DNA from: Allostella vacuolata
GTDB taxonomy: Bacteria > Pseudomonadota > Alphaproteobacteria > ATCC43930 > Allostellaceae
Assembly (NCBI GenBank): GCA_006739055.1
Contig: AP019702.1
Span: 4,861,388-4,925,387 of the forward strand
Length of the DNA stretch: 64,000 bases
Direction of reading: 5' to 3'
Part shown: positions 1 through 9,089 of the stretch, piece after piece
How positions within the stretch are numbered: position 1 is the first letter of the stretch
Layout: each line of letters opens with the position of its first letter
Notes under the pieces: model-generated
Seen by the model: the letters and a program-made list of their open reading frames with translations, nothing else
Database searches by the model: none
Told to the model about the DNA's origin: nothing
Translations under genes and position numbers: made by a program

Positions 1-20
1 GGGCAAGGGGGGTGACCGGC

Positions 21-434
21 ATGGATGCGACCCAGATCTCAACCCGCGCCGGCTCGCTCGCCGCCGATGCGGACACGCTCGCCCAGAACCTGCGGGTCCT
101 GGCGGCCGATGCGGGCCAGATCGCCCATCGCTCGGCCGAGGCCGCCGGCCTCAGCCCGACGGTCGGCGCGCTGGCGGTCTTCGTGCTCGCCTGCTTCGTC
201 GGCTACTACGTCGTCTGGCGGGTGACGCCGGCCCTGCACTCGCCGCTGATGGCGGTGACCAACGCGGTGTCCAGCGTCATCATCGTCGGCGCGCTGATCG
301 CGGCCGGGCCGGCCGGGCTCGGCTTCGCCAAGGTGATGGGCTTCCTCGCGGTCGTCCTGGCATCGGTCAACATCTTCGGCGGGTTCATCGTCACCCACCG
401 GATGCTGCAGATGTTCAAGAAGAAGACGCGCTGA
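21..434 (+). CDS. pntAB: NAD(P) transhydrogenase, alpha-2 (PntAB) membrane subunit
   Basis: Small membrane subunit of the proton-translocating NAD(P) transhydrogenase, which uses the proton gradient to make NADPH from NADH. The 137-residue protein has three hydrophobic segments (about residues 48-68, 77-98 and 104-125), as expected for the alpha-2 subunit of the three-gene arrangement known in Rhodospirillum rubrum. I chose ATG 21 because a G-rich ribosome binding site lies just upstream; a GTG at 12 would overlap that site. pntB follows 13 bases after the stop. The NAD-binding alpha-1 gene (pntAA) should lie immediately left of the window. Confidence 0.93.
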   Translation: MDATQISTRAGSLAADADTLAQNLRVLAADAGQIAHRSAEAAGLSPTVGALAVFVLACFVGYYVVWRVTPALHSPLMAVTNAVSSVIIVGALIAAGPAGLGFAKVMGFLAVVLASVNIFGGFIVTHRMLQMFKKKTR

Positions 435-447
435 GGGGGCCCGACCG

Positions 448-1845
448 ATGAGCGCCAATCTTTCCGCGATCCTCTACCTCGTCTCGTCCATCTGCTTCAT
501 CATGGCCCTGCGCGGGTTGTCCTCGCCCGAGACCTCGCGCGCCGGCAACCTCTACGGCATCATCGGCATGACGGTGGCGGTGGCGACGACGCTCGCCTCG
601 CCCGAAGTCGTCAGCTACTGGATGATCATCCTCGGCATCCTGATCGGCGGCGCCATCGGCAGCCTGATCGCGCTGCGCATCGAGATGACGGCCCTGCCGC
701 AGCTGGTCGCGGCCTTCCACAGCCTGGTCGGGCTGGCCGCGGTGTTCGTGGCGGGTGCCGCCTTCTACGCGCCGGAATCCTACGGGCTCGGCGCGCGCGG
801 CTCGATCCACGCCGCCAGCCTGATCGAGATGAGCCTGGGCCTGGCGATCGGCGCCATCACCTTCACCGGCTCCGTCGTCGCCTTCGCCAAGCTGCAGGGC
901 CTGGTGTCGGGCAAGCCGCTGGTCTTCCCCGGGCAGCATGTCTTCAACGCCGCGCTCGGTATCGCCATCCTGCTGCTCTGCGCCTGGCTGGTGGCATCCG
1001 AATCGAGCGTCGCCTTCTGGCTCCTGTGCCTGGTGGCGCTGGCGCTGGGCTTCCTGCTCATCCTGCCGATCGGCGGCGCCGACATGCCGGTCGTGATCTC
1101 GATGCTGAACTCCTATTCCGGCTGGGCCGCGGCCGGGATCGGCTTCACCCTGCAGAACAACCTGCTGATCGTCACCGGGGCGCTGGTCGGCGCCTCGGGC
1201 GCCATCCTCAGCTACATCATGTGCAAGGGGATGAACCGCTCGATCTTCAACGTCATCCTGGGCGGCTTCGGCACCGACGGCGGCGTGGCCGGCCCGGCCG
1301 GCAGCTCGGGCGACAAGGCGGTGAAGTCCGGCAGCGCCGAGGACGCGGCCTTCATCATGAAGAACGCGCGCTCGGTCATCGTCGTGCCGGGCTACGGCAT
1401 GGCGGTGGCCCAGGCCCAGCACGCGCTGCGCGAGATGGCCGACCTCCTGAAGAAGGAGGGGGTGGAGGTGCGCTACGCCATCCATCCCGTCGCCGGCCGC
1501 ATGCCCGGGCACATGAACGTGCTGCTGGCGGAGGCCAACGTGCCCTACGAGGACGTGGTCGAGCTGGAGGAGATCAACCGCGACTTCGCCACCGCCGACG
1601 TCGCCTTCGTCATCGGCGCCAACGACGTCACCAACCCGGCCGCCAAGACCGATCCGCAGAGCCCGATCTACGGCATGCCGATCCTCGACGTCGAGCGGGC
1701 CCAGACGGTCTTGTTCGTGAAGCGGTCGATGAGCTCGGGCTATGCCGGGGTGGAGAACGAGCTGTTCTTCCGCGACAACACCATGATGCTGTTCGGCGAC
1801 GCCAAGAAGATGTGCGAGGAGATCGTCAAGGCGCTGGGCGCGTAG
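448..1845 (+). CDS. pntB: NAD(P) transhydrogenase subunit beta
   Basis: Beta subunit of transhydrogenase, 465 residues, the usual length for the family. The N-terminal ~270 residues are a run of hydrophobic helices that form the proton channel with PntAB. The C-terminal ~180 residues are the soluble NADP(H)-binding domain, with a Rossmann-type VPGYGMAVAQAQ motif near residue 312 and GRMPGHMNVLLAEA further on, both typical of PntB. It is co-transcribed with pntAB and is the last gene of the operon; the next gene (Lrp) is convergent, 20 bases away. Confidence 0.96.
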   Translation: MSANLSAILYLVSSICFIMALRGLSSPETSRAGNLYGIIGMTVAVATTLASPEVVSYWMIILGILIGGAIGSLIALRIEMTALPQLVAAFHSLVGLAAVFVAGAAFYAPESYGLGARGSIHAASLIEMSLGLAIGAITFTGSVVAFAKLQGLVSGKPLVFPGQHVFNAALGIAILLLCAWLVASESSVAFWLLCLVALALGFLLILPIGGADMPVVISMLNSYSGWAAAGIGFTLQNNLLIVTGALVGASGAILSYIMCKGMNRSIFNVILGGFGTDGGVAGPAGSSGDKAVKSGSAEDAAFIMKNARSVIVVPGYGMAVAQAQHALREMADLLKKEGVEVRYAIHPVAGRMPGHMNVLLAEANVPYEDVVELEEINRDFATADVAFVIGANDVTNPAAKTDPQSPIYGMPILDVERAQTVLFVKRSMSSGYAGVENELFFRDNTMMLFGDAKKMCEEIVKALGA

Positions 1846-1864
1846 CGGCCCGCGCCCGCGCCGG

Positions 1865-2356
1865 TCACGCCGGCTCGCGCTCGTCCTCGTCGATCGGCAC
1901 CCCGGGCAGTTCCTTCGAGGTGCGGATCGCCAGCGCCGACTTGACGTGGCTGACGTTGGGGGCGGCGGTCAGCCGCGTGGTCAGGAAGCGCTGGTAGGAA
2001 TCCCAGTCGCGCGCCACGATGCGCAGCAGGAAGTCGTTCTCGCCGGCCAGCATGTGGCACTCGCGCACCTCGGGCCAGCCATGGACCAGGCGCTCGAAGG
2101 CCCGGAGGTCGACCTCCGCCTGGCTCGACAGCCCGACCGAGGCGAACACGGTGACGCCGAAGCCGAGCAGCGCCGGATCGACGTCGGCATGGAAGCCGCG
2201 AATGAAGCCCGCCTCCTCCAGGGCCCGCACCCGGCGCAGGCAGGGCGGTGCCGAAATCTCCGCCCGGCGGGCCAGTTCGACATTGGTCATCCGCCCGTCC
2301 GCCTGGAGATCGTGGAGAATGCGCCGATCGATCCTGTCCAGCTTGATCCTGCGCAT
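1865..2356 (-). CDS. Lrp/AsnC family transcriptional regulator
   Basis: 163-residue regulator. Residues 1-60 form an AsnC-type helix-turn-helix (LDRIDRRILHDLQADGRMTN, then VELARRAEIS). The remainder is a RAM-type ligand-binding domain, with MLAGENDFLLRIVARD in the position where family members sense small molecules, usually amino acids. It is divergent from the ELM1-family gene across about 80 bases that contain a short A+T-rich patch (tatatt near 2390), a plausible autoregulatory promoter. Its target is unknown. A second Lrp gene lies at 35.5 kb. Confidence 0.9.
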   Translation of the reverse strand: MRRIKLDRIDRRILHDLQADGRMTNVELARRAEISAPPCLRRVRALEEAGFIRGFHADVDPALLGFGVTVFASVGLSSQAEVDLRAFERLVHGWPEVRECHMLAGENDFLLRIVARDWDSYQRFLTTRLTAAPNVSHVKSALAIRTSKELPGVPIDEDEREPA

Positions 2357-2436
2357 CGTTCCGTCTGCTCTCCCGCTCGTATGAGCAACTATATTACCCG
2401 CAATTCGCAGCCGAGCAAGAATCGAACCCTGTGCTG

Positions 2437-3414
2437 ATGACCTCCGCCCCCCCGAGCGCCTGGCTGCTGCACGACGGCAAGGCCGGCAACCTCAGCCAGC
2501 TGGCCGGGCTCGCCGCCGCGCTGGGCGGCCCGTCGGAGGCGCTGCGGGCGACCGTCGGGCTGCCCTGGTCGCTGCTGCCGGGGCGCCTGTGGCGGCGCGG
2601 TCTGGCGCCGCCCCCGGCCGGCCTGCCGGCCGCGGGACCCTGGCCCGACCTGGCGATCGGTGCCGGCTGGCGAACCGGGCGCGCCGCGCTCTGGGTGCGC
2701 GGGCGGGCGGGCGGGCGCACGCTCGCGGTCCAGATCCAGGATTGCGGGCTCGACCCCGCCCTGTTCGACCTGGTCACGGTGCCGCGCCACGATCGCCTGC
2801 GCGGGCCCAACGTCGTGGTGACCGACGGCGCCATCCACAAGGTGACCCCGGCGGCGCTGGCCGAAGCCGCCCGCCTCTGGGCCCCGCGCCTCGCCCAGCT
2901 GCCGCGGCCGCTGGTCGCCGTGCTGGTCGGCGGGTCGAGCCGCGCCTACCGCATGACCGAGGACGCGGCCCGCGACCTGGCGGCGCGGCTCCGGGCCCTG
3001 CAGGCCGACCATGGCGCCGGGCTGCTGGTGACGGCGTCGCGCCGCACCGGGCCCGCCGCGGGCGCCATCCTGCGCCAGGCGCTGGCCGGCCCCGGGATCG
3101 CGTTCTGGGACGGCCAGGGCGACAATCCCTATCTCGGCTATCTGGCGCTGGCCGACGCCATCGTCGTCACCTCGGATTCCGTGTCGATGCCGTCGGAGGC
3201 GGCGTCGACCGGCAAGCCCATCCACATCTTCGAGCTGCCTGGCGGGTCGGCGAAGTTCACCCGCTTCCACGACCATTTCCGGGCGCTCGGCATCACCCGC
3301 CCCTTCGACGGCCGGCTCGACCCGTGGAGCTACCGGCCGCCCGACGATGCCGGGCGCGTCGCCGACGCCATCCGCCAGCGCCTGGCGGATCGGGGCCCGC
3401 CGGATCAGCGGTAG
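2437..3414 (+). CDS. ELM1/GtrOC1-family (DUF1022) protein
   Basis: 325-residue protein of the mitochondrial-fission ELM1 family, common in alphaproteobacteria and of unproven biochemical function, with a glycosyltransferase-like fold. Family hallmarks visible are WLLHDGKAGN near the N-terminus, VLVGGSSRAYRMT in the middle, TASRRTG, and the C-terminal DAIVVTSDSVSMPSEA followed by GKPIHIFEL, which resembles nucleotide-sugar-binding ends of GT-B enzymes. GTG 2431 is an alternative start two codons upstream. Its 3' end overlaps the convergent glycosyltransferase gene by 10 bases. The pairing suggests a role in envelope glycan work, which is inference. Confidence 0.85.
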   Translation: MTSAPPSAWLLHDGKAGNLSQLAGLAAALGGPSEALRATVGLPWSLLPGRLWRRGLAPPPAGLPAAGPWPDLAIGAGWRTGRAALWVRGRAGGRTLAVQIQDCGLDPALFDLVTVPRHDRLRGPNVVVTDGAIHKVTPAALAEAARLWAPRLAQLPRPLVAVLVGGSSRAYRMTEDAARDLAARLRALQADHGAGLLVTASRRTGPAAGAILRQALAGPGIAFWDGQGDNPYLGYLALADAIVVTSDSVSMPSEAASTGKPIHIFELPGGSAKFTRFHDHFRALGITRPFDGRLDPWSYRPPDDAGRVADAIRQRLADRGPPDQR

Positions 3415-4928
3415 CCGCGGAAGCCCTCCGCCAGGAAGGCATGGTATCGCCGGTCCCGGTCCGGGCCGATCGGCGTTACGATCTCCCCCAGGGGCTGCCA
3501 GCGCTCGAACCGCGACAGGATGTCCGCCGGGTCGGGTCGGGCGGTGACCAGCACGAAGCCCCGCCCCGTCCCCGGCTCCAGGCGGGTGGTCAGCTCGAAA
3601 TGGTCGCTGGCGACCCCGTCCGGGTTCCACTTCACCACGTCGAAGGCGAACGGCCGCACATAGTAGACGAGCGAGGCGAGCGTCAGCCGGCTCTCGACCA
3701 GCAGGCCGGCCTGCGGGTGCTGCCGGCGCAGTTCCGTCACCGCGCGCCCGAGGTCCGACCAGCCGCGCACGCGCCGCCACGGGTCGAAGCGCGACGGCAG
3801 TTCGTAGCCGGCATGGCGCAGCAGGGGCGGTGCTGCCATGACGGTCGCGGCCAGCAGCAGGTGGGCGGCCACGGTCCAGCCGAGCAGCCGGCGCCAGCCC
3901 CGCTCCACCGCCCAGGCCGCCACCAGCACGGTCGCGCCGACATAGGCGGGTGCCGCCCAGTTGGCATGGGCACGCGACAGGAAGGCGATGGCGAGCGCGA
4001 TCGCCAGGGTCGGCCAGACGAAGGCCGCGACCAGGCGGCGGCCGGCATCCGCCCCGCGGCCCCGGGATGCCGCCAGGGCCAGCAGGAGCAGGACCATCGG
4101 CACCGGCCCGAAGACCGCGAACTGGGCGGCCGCGAACTCCAGCAGCTCGCCGGGGTTGAACAGGCGGCCGCCGAGGTTGGCGTTGTCGCCGGTATGACGG
4201 AAGGTCGCGAAGCCGTTGGCCAGGTTCCACAGGACGTTCGGCAGCAGCAGCAGCAGGGCGATCCCGGCCGTCACCGGCAGCCGGCGCCAGAGCAGCGGGC
4301 GGAAGGCCGGCGCGAGGGCCAGGCCGATCGCCGCGGACAGCAGGAAATAGCCCATCGCGTACTTGGACAGGAGGCCGAGCCCGGCCCACAGCCCGGCCGC
4401 CGCCCACCAGCCCAGGCCGCCGCCCGGCCGCACGCCGCGCAGGATCGCATGCAGGGCCAGCGCCCAGAACAGCAGCAGGGGCGGGTCGGTCGAGATGATC
4501 AGGGCGGACAGCGAGACCGCCGGCATCGTCGCCCACAGCGCCGCCGCCCAGAAGCCGATCGCCGCCCCGCGGGCCGGACTGCCGTCCGGGTCGAGGTCGC
4601 GGCCGATCCTGTAGAGGACGAGCGCGGTGCCGGCATGGAAGAGCGCGCTCGGCAGCTTGACCGCGAACTCGCCATCGCCGAAGAGCGCGGTCGACAGCGC
4701 GATCGCCCAGGCAACCAGGGGCGGCTTGGAATAGTAGCCGAATGCCGGCTCCCGGGCCCAGATCCAGTACTGGGCCTCGTCGCCGTAGAGGTCGAGGGGG
4801 ACGGCCGCCAGCCAGGCAAGCCGCAGCGCGGTCAACACCCCGACCGTGGCCAGCACGGCCACCCAGCCACATGCTGGCCGGCCGAACGCACCTTCGTGAT
4901 CGGGCGACGCAGGTGGTTCTTTCGTCAT
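3405..4928 (-). CDS. GT39/ArnT-like membrane glycosyltransferase
   Basis: 507-residue polytopic membrane protein of the dolichyl-phosphate-mannose-transferase/ArnT superfamily (PMT_2), which moves a sugar from a polyprenyl-phosphate carrier to lipid A, glycan or protein on the periplasmic side. The first periplasmic loop holds the conserved acidic pair in [14 protein letters not shown], followed by [10 protein letters not shown], the family signature. About ten hydrophobic helices follow, then a soluble C-terminal domain with [15 protein letters not shown] chose ATG 4928; TTG 4937 is possible. The acceptor cannot be told from sequence. Confidence 0.87.
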   Translation of the reverse strand: MTKEPPASPDHEGAFGRPACGWVAVLATVGVLTALRLAWLAAVPLDLYGDEAQYWIWAREPAFGYYSKPPLVAWAIALSTALFGDGEFAVKLPSALFHAGTALVLYRIGRDLDPDGSPARGAAIGFWAAALWATMPAVSLSALIISTDPPLLLFWALALHAILRGVRPGGGLGWWAAAGLWAGLGLLSKYAMGYFLLSAAIGLALAPAFRPLLWRRLPVTAGIALLLLLPNVLWNLANGFATFRHTGDNANLGGRLFNPGELLEFAAAQFAVFGPVPMVLLLLALAASRGRGADAGRRLVAAFVWPTLAIALAIAFLSRAHANWAAPAYVGATVLVAAWAVERGWRRLLGWTVAAHLLLAATVMAAPPLLRHAGYELPSRFDPWRRVRGWSDLGRAVTELRRQHPQAGLLVESRLTLASLVYYVRPFAFDVVKWNPDGVASDHFELTTRLEPGTGRGFVLVTARPDPADILSRFERWQPLGEIVTPIGPDRDRRYHAFLAEGFRGYR

Positions 4929-4978
4929 CCGGGTCAACTATCTTAATGTTTCATGTTCTGACTTGGAGTCGGCGGGCA

Positions 4979-5998
4979 ATGGCCCAGCGCCATCACAGCA
5001 AGGTTCTCATCATCGGCGGCGGTCCGGCCGGCTATACGGCCGCCATCTATGCCGCCCGCGCCAACCTGCAACCGATGCTGGTCGAGGGCATGCAGCCCGG
5101 CGGCCAGCTCATGATCACCACCGACGTGGAGAACTACCCCGGTTTCGCGGATGTGATCCAGGGGCCGTGGCTGATGGAGCAGATGCGCCGCCAGGCCGAG
5201 CATGTCGGCACCCGCCTGATCGGCGACCTGATCGTGTCGTGCGACCTGCAGCAGCGGCCGTTCCGCGCGGTCGGCGACAGCGGCGACGAATACACCGCCG
5301 ACAGCGTGGTGATCGCCACCGGCGCGCAGGCGCGCTGGCTCGGCCTGCCCAGCGAGGAGCGCTACCGCGGCGCCGGCGTGTCGGCCTGCGCCACCTGCGA
5401 CGGGTTCTTCTTCCGCGGCCGCCGGGTGGCGGTGATCGGCGGCGGCAATACCGCGGTCGAGGAGGCGCTCTACCTCACCAACCATGCGAGCGAGGTGATC
5501 CTCGTCCATCGCCGCGACCGGCTGCGGGCCGAGAAGATCCTGCAGGACCGGCTGTTCCGTCATCCCAAGGTGCGGGTGGTGTGGGACCAGGTGGTCGACG
5601 AGATCCTGGGCGAAGGCACGCCGCCCGGCGTGACCGCCATCCGGCTGCGCGACGTCCACACGGGCGCGGAGTCGAGCCTGGAGGTGGACGGGGTGTTCGT
5701 CGCCATCGGCCATACGCCGGTCACCGAACTCTTCCAGGGGCAGCTTGCGCTGGATGCGGACGGATACATCCAAACCCGTCCCGATTCGACGGCAACCGAC
5801 ATCGCCGGGGTCTTCGCGGCTGGGGACGTGCGTGACAAGATCTATCGGCAGGCGGTAACGGCCGCCGGGCTCGGCTGCATGGCGGCACTGGAAGCGGAAC
5901 GCTGGCTGGCCGGGCTGGAAGACGGACAGGGGCAGACGGCCGACATCCGGGAAGACGGCATCCGGCAGGATGGGCTGAACCAGCACGCCGCCGATTGA
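4979..5998 (+). CDS. trxB: thioredoxin-disulfide reductase
   Basis: 339-residue cytoplasmic flavoenzyme that passes electrons from NADPH through FAD and a redox disulfide to thioredoxin. The FAD motif [18 protein letters not shown] is at residues 13-30, the active-site pair Cys137/Cys140 in [11 protein letters not shown], the NADPH motif [13 protein letters not shown] near 153, and the C-terminal FAD contact [14 protein letters not shown] 4979 has a GGAG site 10 bases upstream; an in-frame ATG at 4946 would add 11 non-conserved residues. It is divergent from the glycosyltransferase gene, and a LysR gene follows in the same direction. Confidence 0.96.
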   Translation: MAQRHHSKVLIIGGGPAGYTAAIYAARANLQPMLVEGMQPGGQLMITTDVENYPGFADVIQGPWLMEQMRRQAEHVGTRLIGDLIVSCDLQQRPFRAVGDSGDEYTADSVVIATGAQARWLGLPSEERYRGAGVSACATCDGFFFRGRRVAVIGGGNTAVEEALYLTNHASEVILVHRRDRLRAEKILQDRLFRHPKVRVVWDQVVDEILGEGTPPGVTAIRLRDVHTGAESSLEVDGVFVAIGHTPVTELFQGQLALDADGYIQTRPDSTATDIAGVFAAGDVRDKIYRQAVTAAGLGCMAALEAERWLAGLEDGQGQTADIREDGIRQDGLNQHAAD

Positions 5999-6058
5999 GC
6001 GGCCAACGACAGGGGGGCGTGGCGCCGGCCCGCGATGGGCCTGCCGCCGCGAACGAAC

Positions 6059-6955
6059 ATGGCAATGGACTGGGACAAGCTGCGGATTTTCCACGCCGTC
6101 GCCGAGGCCGGCAGCTTCACGCATGCGGGCGAGAACCTGAATCTCAGCCAGTCGGCGGTGAGCCGGCAGATCAGCGCGCTCGAGGACAGCCTCGGCACCC
6201 CCCTCTTCCACCGGCACGCCCGCGGGCTGATCCTGACCGAGCAGGGCGAACTCCTCTACCGCACCGCCCATGAGGTGTTCGCCAAGCTGGCGATGACCGA
6301 GGCCGCGCTCAGCGAGGCCAAGGACCGGCCGAAGGGCCCGCTCAAGGTGACCGCACCGGTCGCCTTCGGCTCGATGTGGCTGACCCCGCGGATGCGTGAC
6401 TTCGTCGACCGCTACCCGGACATCCAGGTCAGCCTGCTGCTCGACGAGACCGAGCTCGACCTCGGCATGCGCGAGGCGGACGTCGCCATCCGCATGGCGC
6501 CGCCGCGCCAGCCCGATCTGGTGCAGCGCCACCTGGTCACCGTCTCGCTCCACCTCTACGCCTCGCAGCAGTACCTGCAGGAGCATGGGACGCCGGCCAG
6601 CACCGCCGACCTGGAGAAGCACCGGCTGGTGGTCTTCGGCGAGTACGGCCATGCGCCGACGCCGTCGGTCAACTGGCTGATGGAGATCGGCGGCCAGGCC
6701 GGCCGGCACCGGCCCAACCTGTTCACGGTCAACAGCGTCTACGGCATCCTGCGCGCGGTGCAGAGCGGCGTCGGCATCGGTGCCCTGCCCGACTACATGG
6801 TGGGCGAGGCCGCCAACCTCGACCGCGTTCTGCCCGAGCTGGCCGGGCCACCGGTCGACACCTATTTCGTTTATCCCGAGGAACTGCGCCACTCGAAGCG
6901 GATTGCCGTGTTCCGCGATTATCTCGTCGCCAGGGTCGCGGAGACGCGATTTTAG
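6059..6955 (+). CDS. LysR-family transcriptional regulator (downstream of trxB)
   Basis: 298-residue LysR regulator. The helix-turn-helix is in residues 1-60 (FHAVAEAGSFTHAGENLNLS, then QSAVSRQISALE), followed by a periplasmic-binding-like co-inducer domain. ATG 6059 fits the start of the family; ATG 6065 is possible. It lies 60 bases after trxB in the same direction, so it may be co-transcribed. The effector and targets cannot be deduced. The downstream gap holds the structured ncRNA candidate. Confidence 0.9.
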   Translation: MAMDWDKLRIFHAVAEAGSFTHAGENLNLSQSAVSRQISALEDSLGTPLFHRHARGLILTEQGELLYRTAHEVFAKLAMTEAALSEAKDRPKGPLKVTAPVAFGSMWLTPRMRDFVDRYPDIQVSLLLDETELDLGMREADVAIRMAPPRQPDLVQRHLVTVSLHLYASQQYLQEHGTPASTADLEKHRLVVFGEYGHAPTPSVNWLMEIGGQAGRHRPNLFTVNSVYGILRAVQSGVGIGALPDYMVGEAANLDRVLPELAGPPVDTYFVYPEELRHSKRIAVFRDYLVARVAETRF

Positions 6956-7099
6956 GCAGTGCAGCATGAAGTTGGGCGGCCGCGAAAGGTTATGACGGCC
7001 TGCCAATTTTGTCTGCTATGTGGCCGAAGCCATGCGCTTTTCGCATATCCGCCAAGAGACAATCACTATGGTGCGCAAGCACCCCATGCCTATTTAATC

Positions 7100-7278
7100 A
7101 TCCACGGACGCTGCATTGCAGCACCACGGAATTCGGCCGGTCCGCCCGCCAGGGACGGCGCACCGGCCAGAGATTTCGGGCTCCCCGCCCGAAATGGGGT
7201 CCTTCGGGATCCTACGTCTCCCAGACGTGAAGCCTCCCTGTTCAACTGGCCCCGGTGGCAACACCGGGGCCTTTTTTT
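7100..7278 (+). ncRNA. candidate structured small RNA (6S-like possibility)
   Basis: Non-coding stretch with several consecutive perfect hairpins: ATTTCGGG/CCCGAAAT (7173-7195), GGTCC/GGATCC around 7198-7212, ACGTCT/AGACGT (7214-7228), then the terminator at 7248-7278. The piece GAAGCCTCCCTGTTCAACT just before the terminator resembles, from memory, the conserved GAAGCCT region of 6S RNA, which binds sigma-70 RNA polymerase; this has not been tested. The 5' end is a guess. No convincing reading frame with a ribosome binding site crosses the block, so an RNA gene or a long structured leader for the small gene at 7474 are the two readings. Confidence 0.45.
7248..7278 (+). terminator. strong Rho-independent terminator
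   Basis: Perfect 10-bp G+C-rich stem (GGCCCCGGTG pairing with CACCGGGGCC) closed by a GCAA tetraloop and followed at once by seven T residues (7272-7278). It is the clearest intrinsic terminator in the window and marks the 3' end of the structured RNA candidate. Confidence 0.9.
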
Positions 7279-7473
7279 CGCTTCCGTTCAGCCCTGGGCT
7301 GGTCCAGCCCTCGATGCGGTGTAGCCGACGTGCCCATGCTACCCGGCTTTCGCCCGGAGTACCGGGCCGCCCTCGCGCTGATTGCGATCGCCGTGCGGAA
7401 ACTGGGCGACGCCGGGCAAGTGAGGACACGAGTGGGGATATTGACCTCGGGTGGCTGGAGGAGGTTGCTTCTC

Positions 7474-7683
7474 GTGACATTGCGTCGAACGACCCTTGAG
7501 GAACAGGCCCGGCGGATCGCCGCTCGCATGGCCGAACTCGGGATCGATTTCCTGGTCGTGCCGCCGAACGCCGGCAGTCGCCGCACGCCCGAGAAGCGGG
7601 CGCTGCTCCAGGTGATCGCGGACAATGCCCGGGCGCAGGGCCGCGAGCCGGCCTTCGCCGCGAAGTTCCAGCCTCCGGATTGA
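7474..7683 (+). CDS. small hypothetical protein
   Basis: 69-residue basic protein starting at GTG 7474, nine bases after a very good ribosome binding site (GGAGGAGG, 7457-7464). It contains ARRIAARMAELGIDFLVVPP and an Arg/Ala-rich helical tail ending FAAKFQPPD. I do not recognise a family. There is no signal peptide or membrane segment. Reading further upstream in the same frame would run into the terminator region, so the short form is preferred. Function unknown. Confidence 0.45.
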   Translation: MTLRRTTLEEQARRIAARMAELGIDFLVVPPNAGSRRTPEKRALLQVIADNARAQGREPAFAAKFQPPD

Positions 7684-7823
7684 CGCGGCGGGCGCGCGTC
7701 CCGACATTAGGGGCATGCGCGCGGCACATCCCGTCATTCGCCAGGCCGGCATTCGCCAGGCAACCCGGGCAGGTTCTCTGCTGACGGGCCATTCCGCCCC
7801 GGGACCGGACGCGTAGAGACTGC

Positions 7824-7842
7824 GCCCCGGGACTACCGGGGC
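7824..7842. terminator. hairpin downstream of the small hypothetical gene
   Basis: Seven-bp stem GCCCCGG/CCGGGGC with a five-base loop, no T-tract. It sits in the 237-base gap between the small gene and the rnk-like gene, which also holds a 15-bp imperfect tandem repeat (CATTCGCCAGGC at 7735 and 7750). Weak candidate terminator or leader structure. Confidence 0.3.
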
Positions 7843-7920
7843 CGCATCCATTTCCGCCATTGCGATCCGATCCGTTCCCAGCCGGCGCTGCCGACAGCGC
7901 CGGGAAGCGAGGCTTGCCCG

Positions 7921-8337
7921 ATGACGACCACGCCCAAGAGCGCCGCCGCCGCCCTGCCGCCGATCACCGTGCGGCAGGAGGACTTCGAGACCCTGACGCA
8001 GCTGGCCGACGGCTACGCCGAATCGATGCCGGAGGTGGCCGAGTACCTGGCCCGCGAGCTCGACCGCGCCCGGGTGGTCGCCGCCTCCGCATTGTCCGGC
8101 GACGTCGTCGCCATGGATTCGACGGTCCGCTTCCGCGACGACGTCACCCGGCAGGAGCGGACGGTGACGCTGGTCTATCCGGGCGCGCAGGACATCGAGC
8201 AGGGCCGGGTTTCGGTCATGACCCCGATCGGGGTGGCGCTGATCGGCCTCGCCCGCGGGCAGTCGATCGCCTGGGAGACCCGGCGCGGCGAGAGCCGGGC
8301 GCTGACGGTCCTGGCCGTCCAGCCGGCCGCCGCCTGA
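7921..8337 (+). CDS. rnk: Rnk-like nucleoside diphosphate kinase regulator
   Basis: 138-residue protein with the GreA/GreB C-terminal fold of the Rnk family. It has a helical N-terminal part (about 10-55) and a C-terminal SPBP-like barrel with MDSTVRFRDD, VTLVYPG, VMTPIGVALIGLARGQSI and the terminal WETRRGE strand. Rnk proteins bind RNA polymerase or affect nucleotide pools but lack the Gre coiled-coil that stimulates transcript cleavage; none is visible here. It is followed 95 bases later by a flavoprotein gene in the same direction. Confidence 0.85.
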   Translation: MTTTPKSAAAALPPITVRQEDFETLTQLADGYAESMPEVAEYLARELDRARVVAASALSGDVVAMDSTVRFRDDVTRQERTVTLVYPGAQDIEQGRVSVMTPIGVALIGLARGQSIAWETRRGESRALTVLAVQPAAA

Positions 8338-8432
8338 CCGCCGCACCTTCTGGCGTGGCCGGGCCGCTGCCTGTATTCTGCCCGCCATACCCCTGCCGCC
8401 GTCGGACCGATCACGCCAGGAAGGCCTTGCCC

Positions 8433-9062
8433 ATGGACAGCCTCGATATCCCCGCCACGCTCGACGACCAGGAATCGCTGCGCCGCCATTACGGCCCGAT
8501 CTCCGGGTTGGCCGAGAAGAAGGTGCTGAACCATATCGACCCCCATGCCCGGCACTTCATCGGCCTGTCGCCGTTCCACGTGCTGGCGACGGCCGGCGGC
8601 GACGGCACCGCCGACGCCTCGCCGCGCGGCGACGCGCCGGGCTTCGTCCTGATCGTGGACGAGAAGACGCTGCTGATCCCCGACCGGGTCGGCAACAACC
8701 GGGTCGACAGCTTCCGCAACCTGATCGCCCATCCGGGCGTCGGCCTGCTCTTCTTCGTGCCCGGCGTCGACGAGACCCTGCGGGTCAACGGCCGCGCCCG
8801 GCTGACCACCGACCCGGCCGTCCTGGAGCCGCACGCGGTGCAGGGCCGGGTGCCGAAGGCCGGCATGCTGGTGGAGGTCGACGAGGTCTTCTTCCATTGC
8901 GGCAAGGCGCTGAAGCGCAGCCACCTGTGGGACCCGTCGACCCAGATCGAGCGCTCCAGCTTCCCGACGCTCGGCCGCATCATCGCCGACCAGACCAAGG
9001 TCGGCACGGCCGAGGAATCCGACAAGCGCCTGGAGGACAGCTACCGCAACCGCCTCTACTGA
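8433..9062 (+). CDS. PPOX-type FMN-dependent flavoprotein (MSMEG_1061-like)
   Basis: 209-residue pyridoxamine-5'-phosphate-oxidase-fold protein. The split-barrel FMN/F420 fold shows in FIGLSPFHVLATAGGDG, DASPRGDAPGFV, DRVGNNRVDSFRNL and VGLLFFVPG. The C-terminal RSHLWDP is typical of the MSMEG_1061 subgroup. The substrate is not known; the family reduces or oxidises small molecules with bound flavin. It is convergent with msrP, 27 bases apart. Confidence 0.85.
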   Translation: MDSLDIPATLDDQESLRRHYGPISGLAEKKVLNHIDPHARHFIGLSPFHVLATAGGDGTADASPRGDAPGFVLIVDEKTLLIPDRVGNNRVDSFRNLIAHPGVGLLFFVPGVDETLRVNGRARLTTDPAVLEPHAVQGRVPKAGMLVEVDEVFFHCGKALKRSHLWDPSTQIERSSFPTLGRIIADQTKVGTAEESDKRLEDSYRNRLY

Positions 9063-9089
9063 GGCGGCCGGCAGCGACCGAGGGGCGGC

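Noticed and set aside
2589-4946. Very long open frame through the ELM1 and glycosyltransferase genes
   Set aside because: Gly/Arg/Pro/Ala-biased translation with no motifs; a G+C-driven shadow frame.
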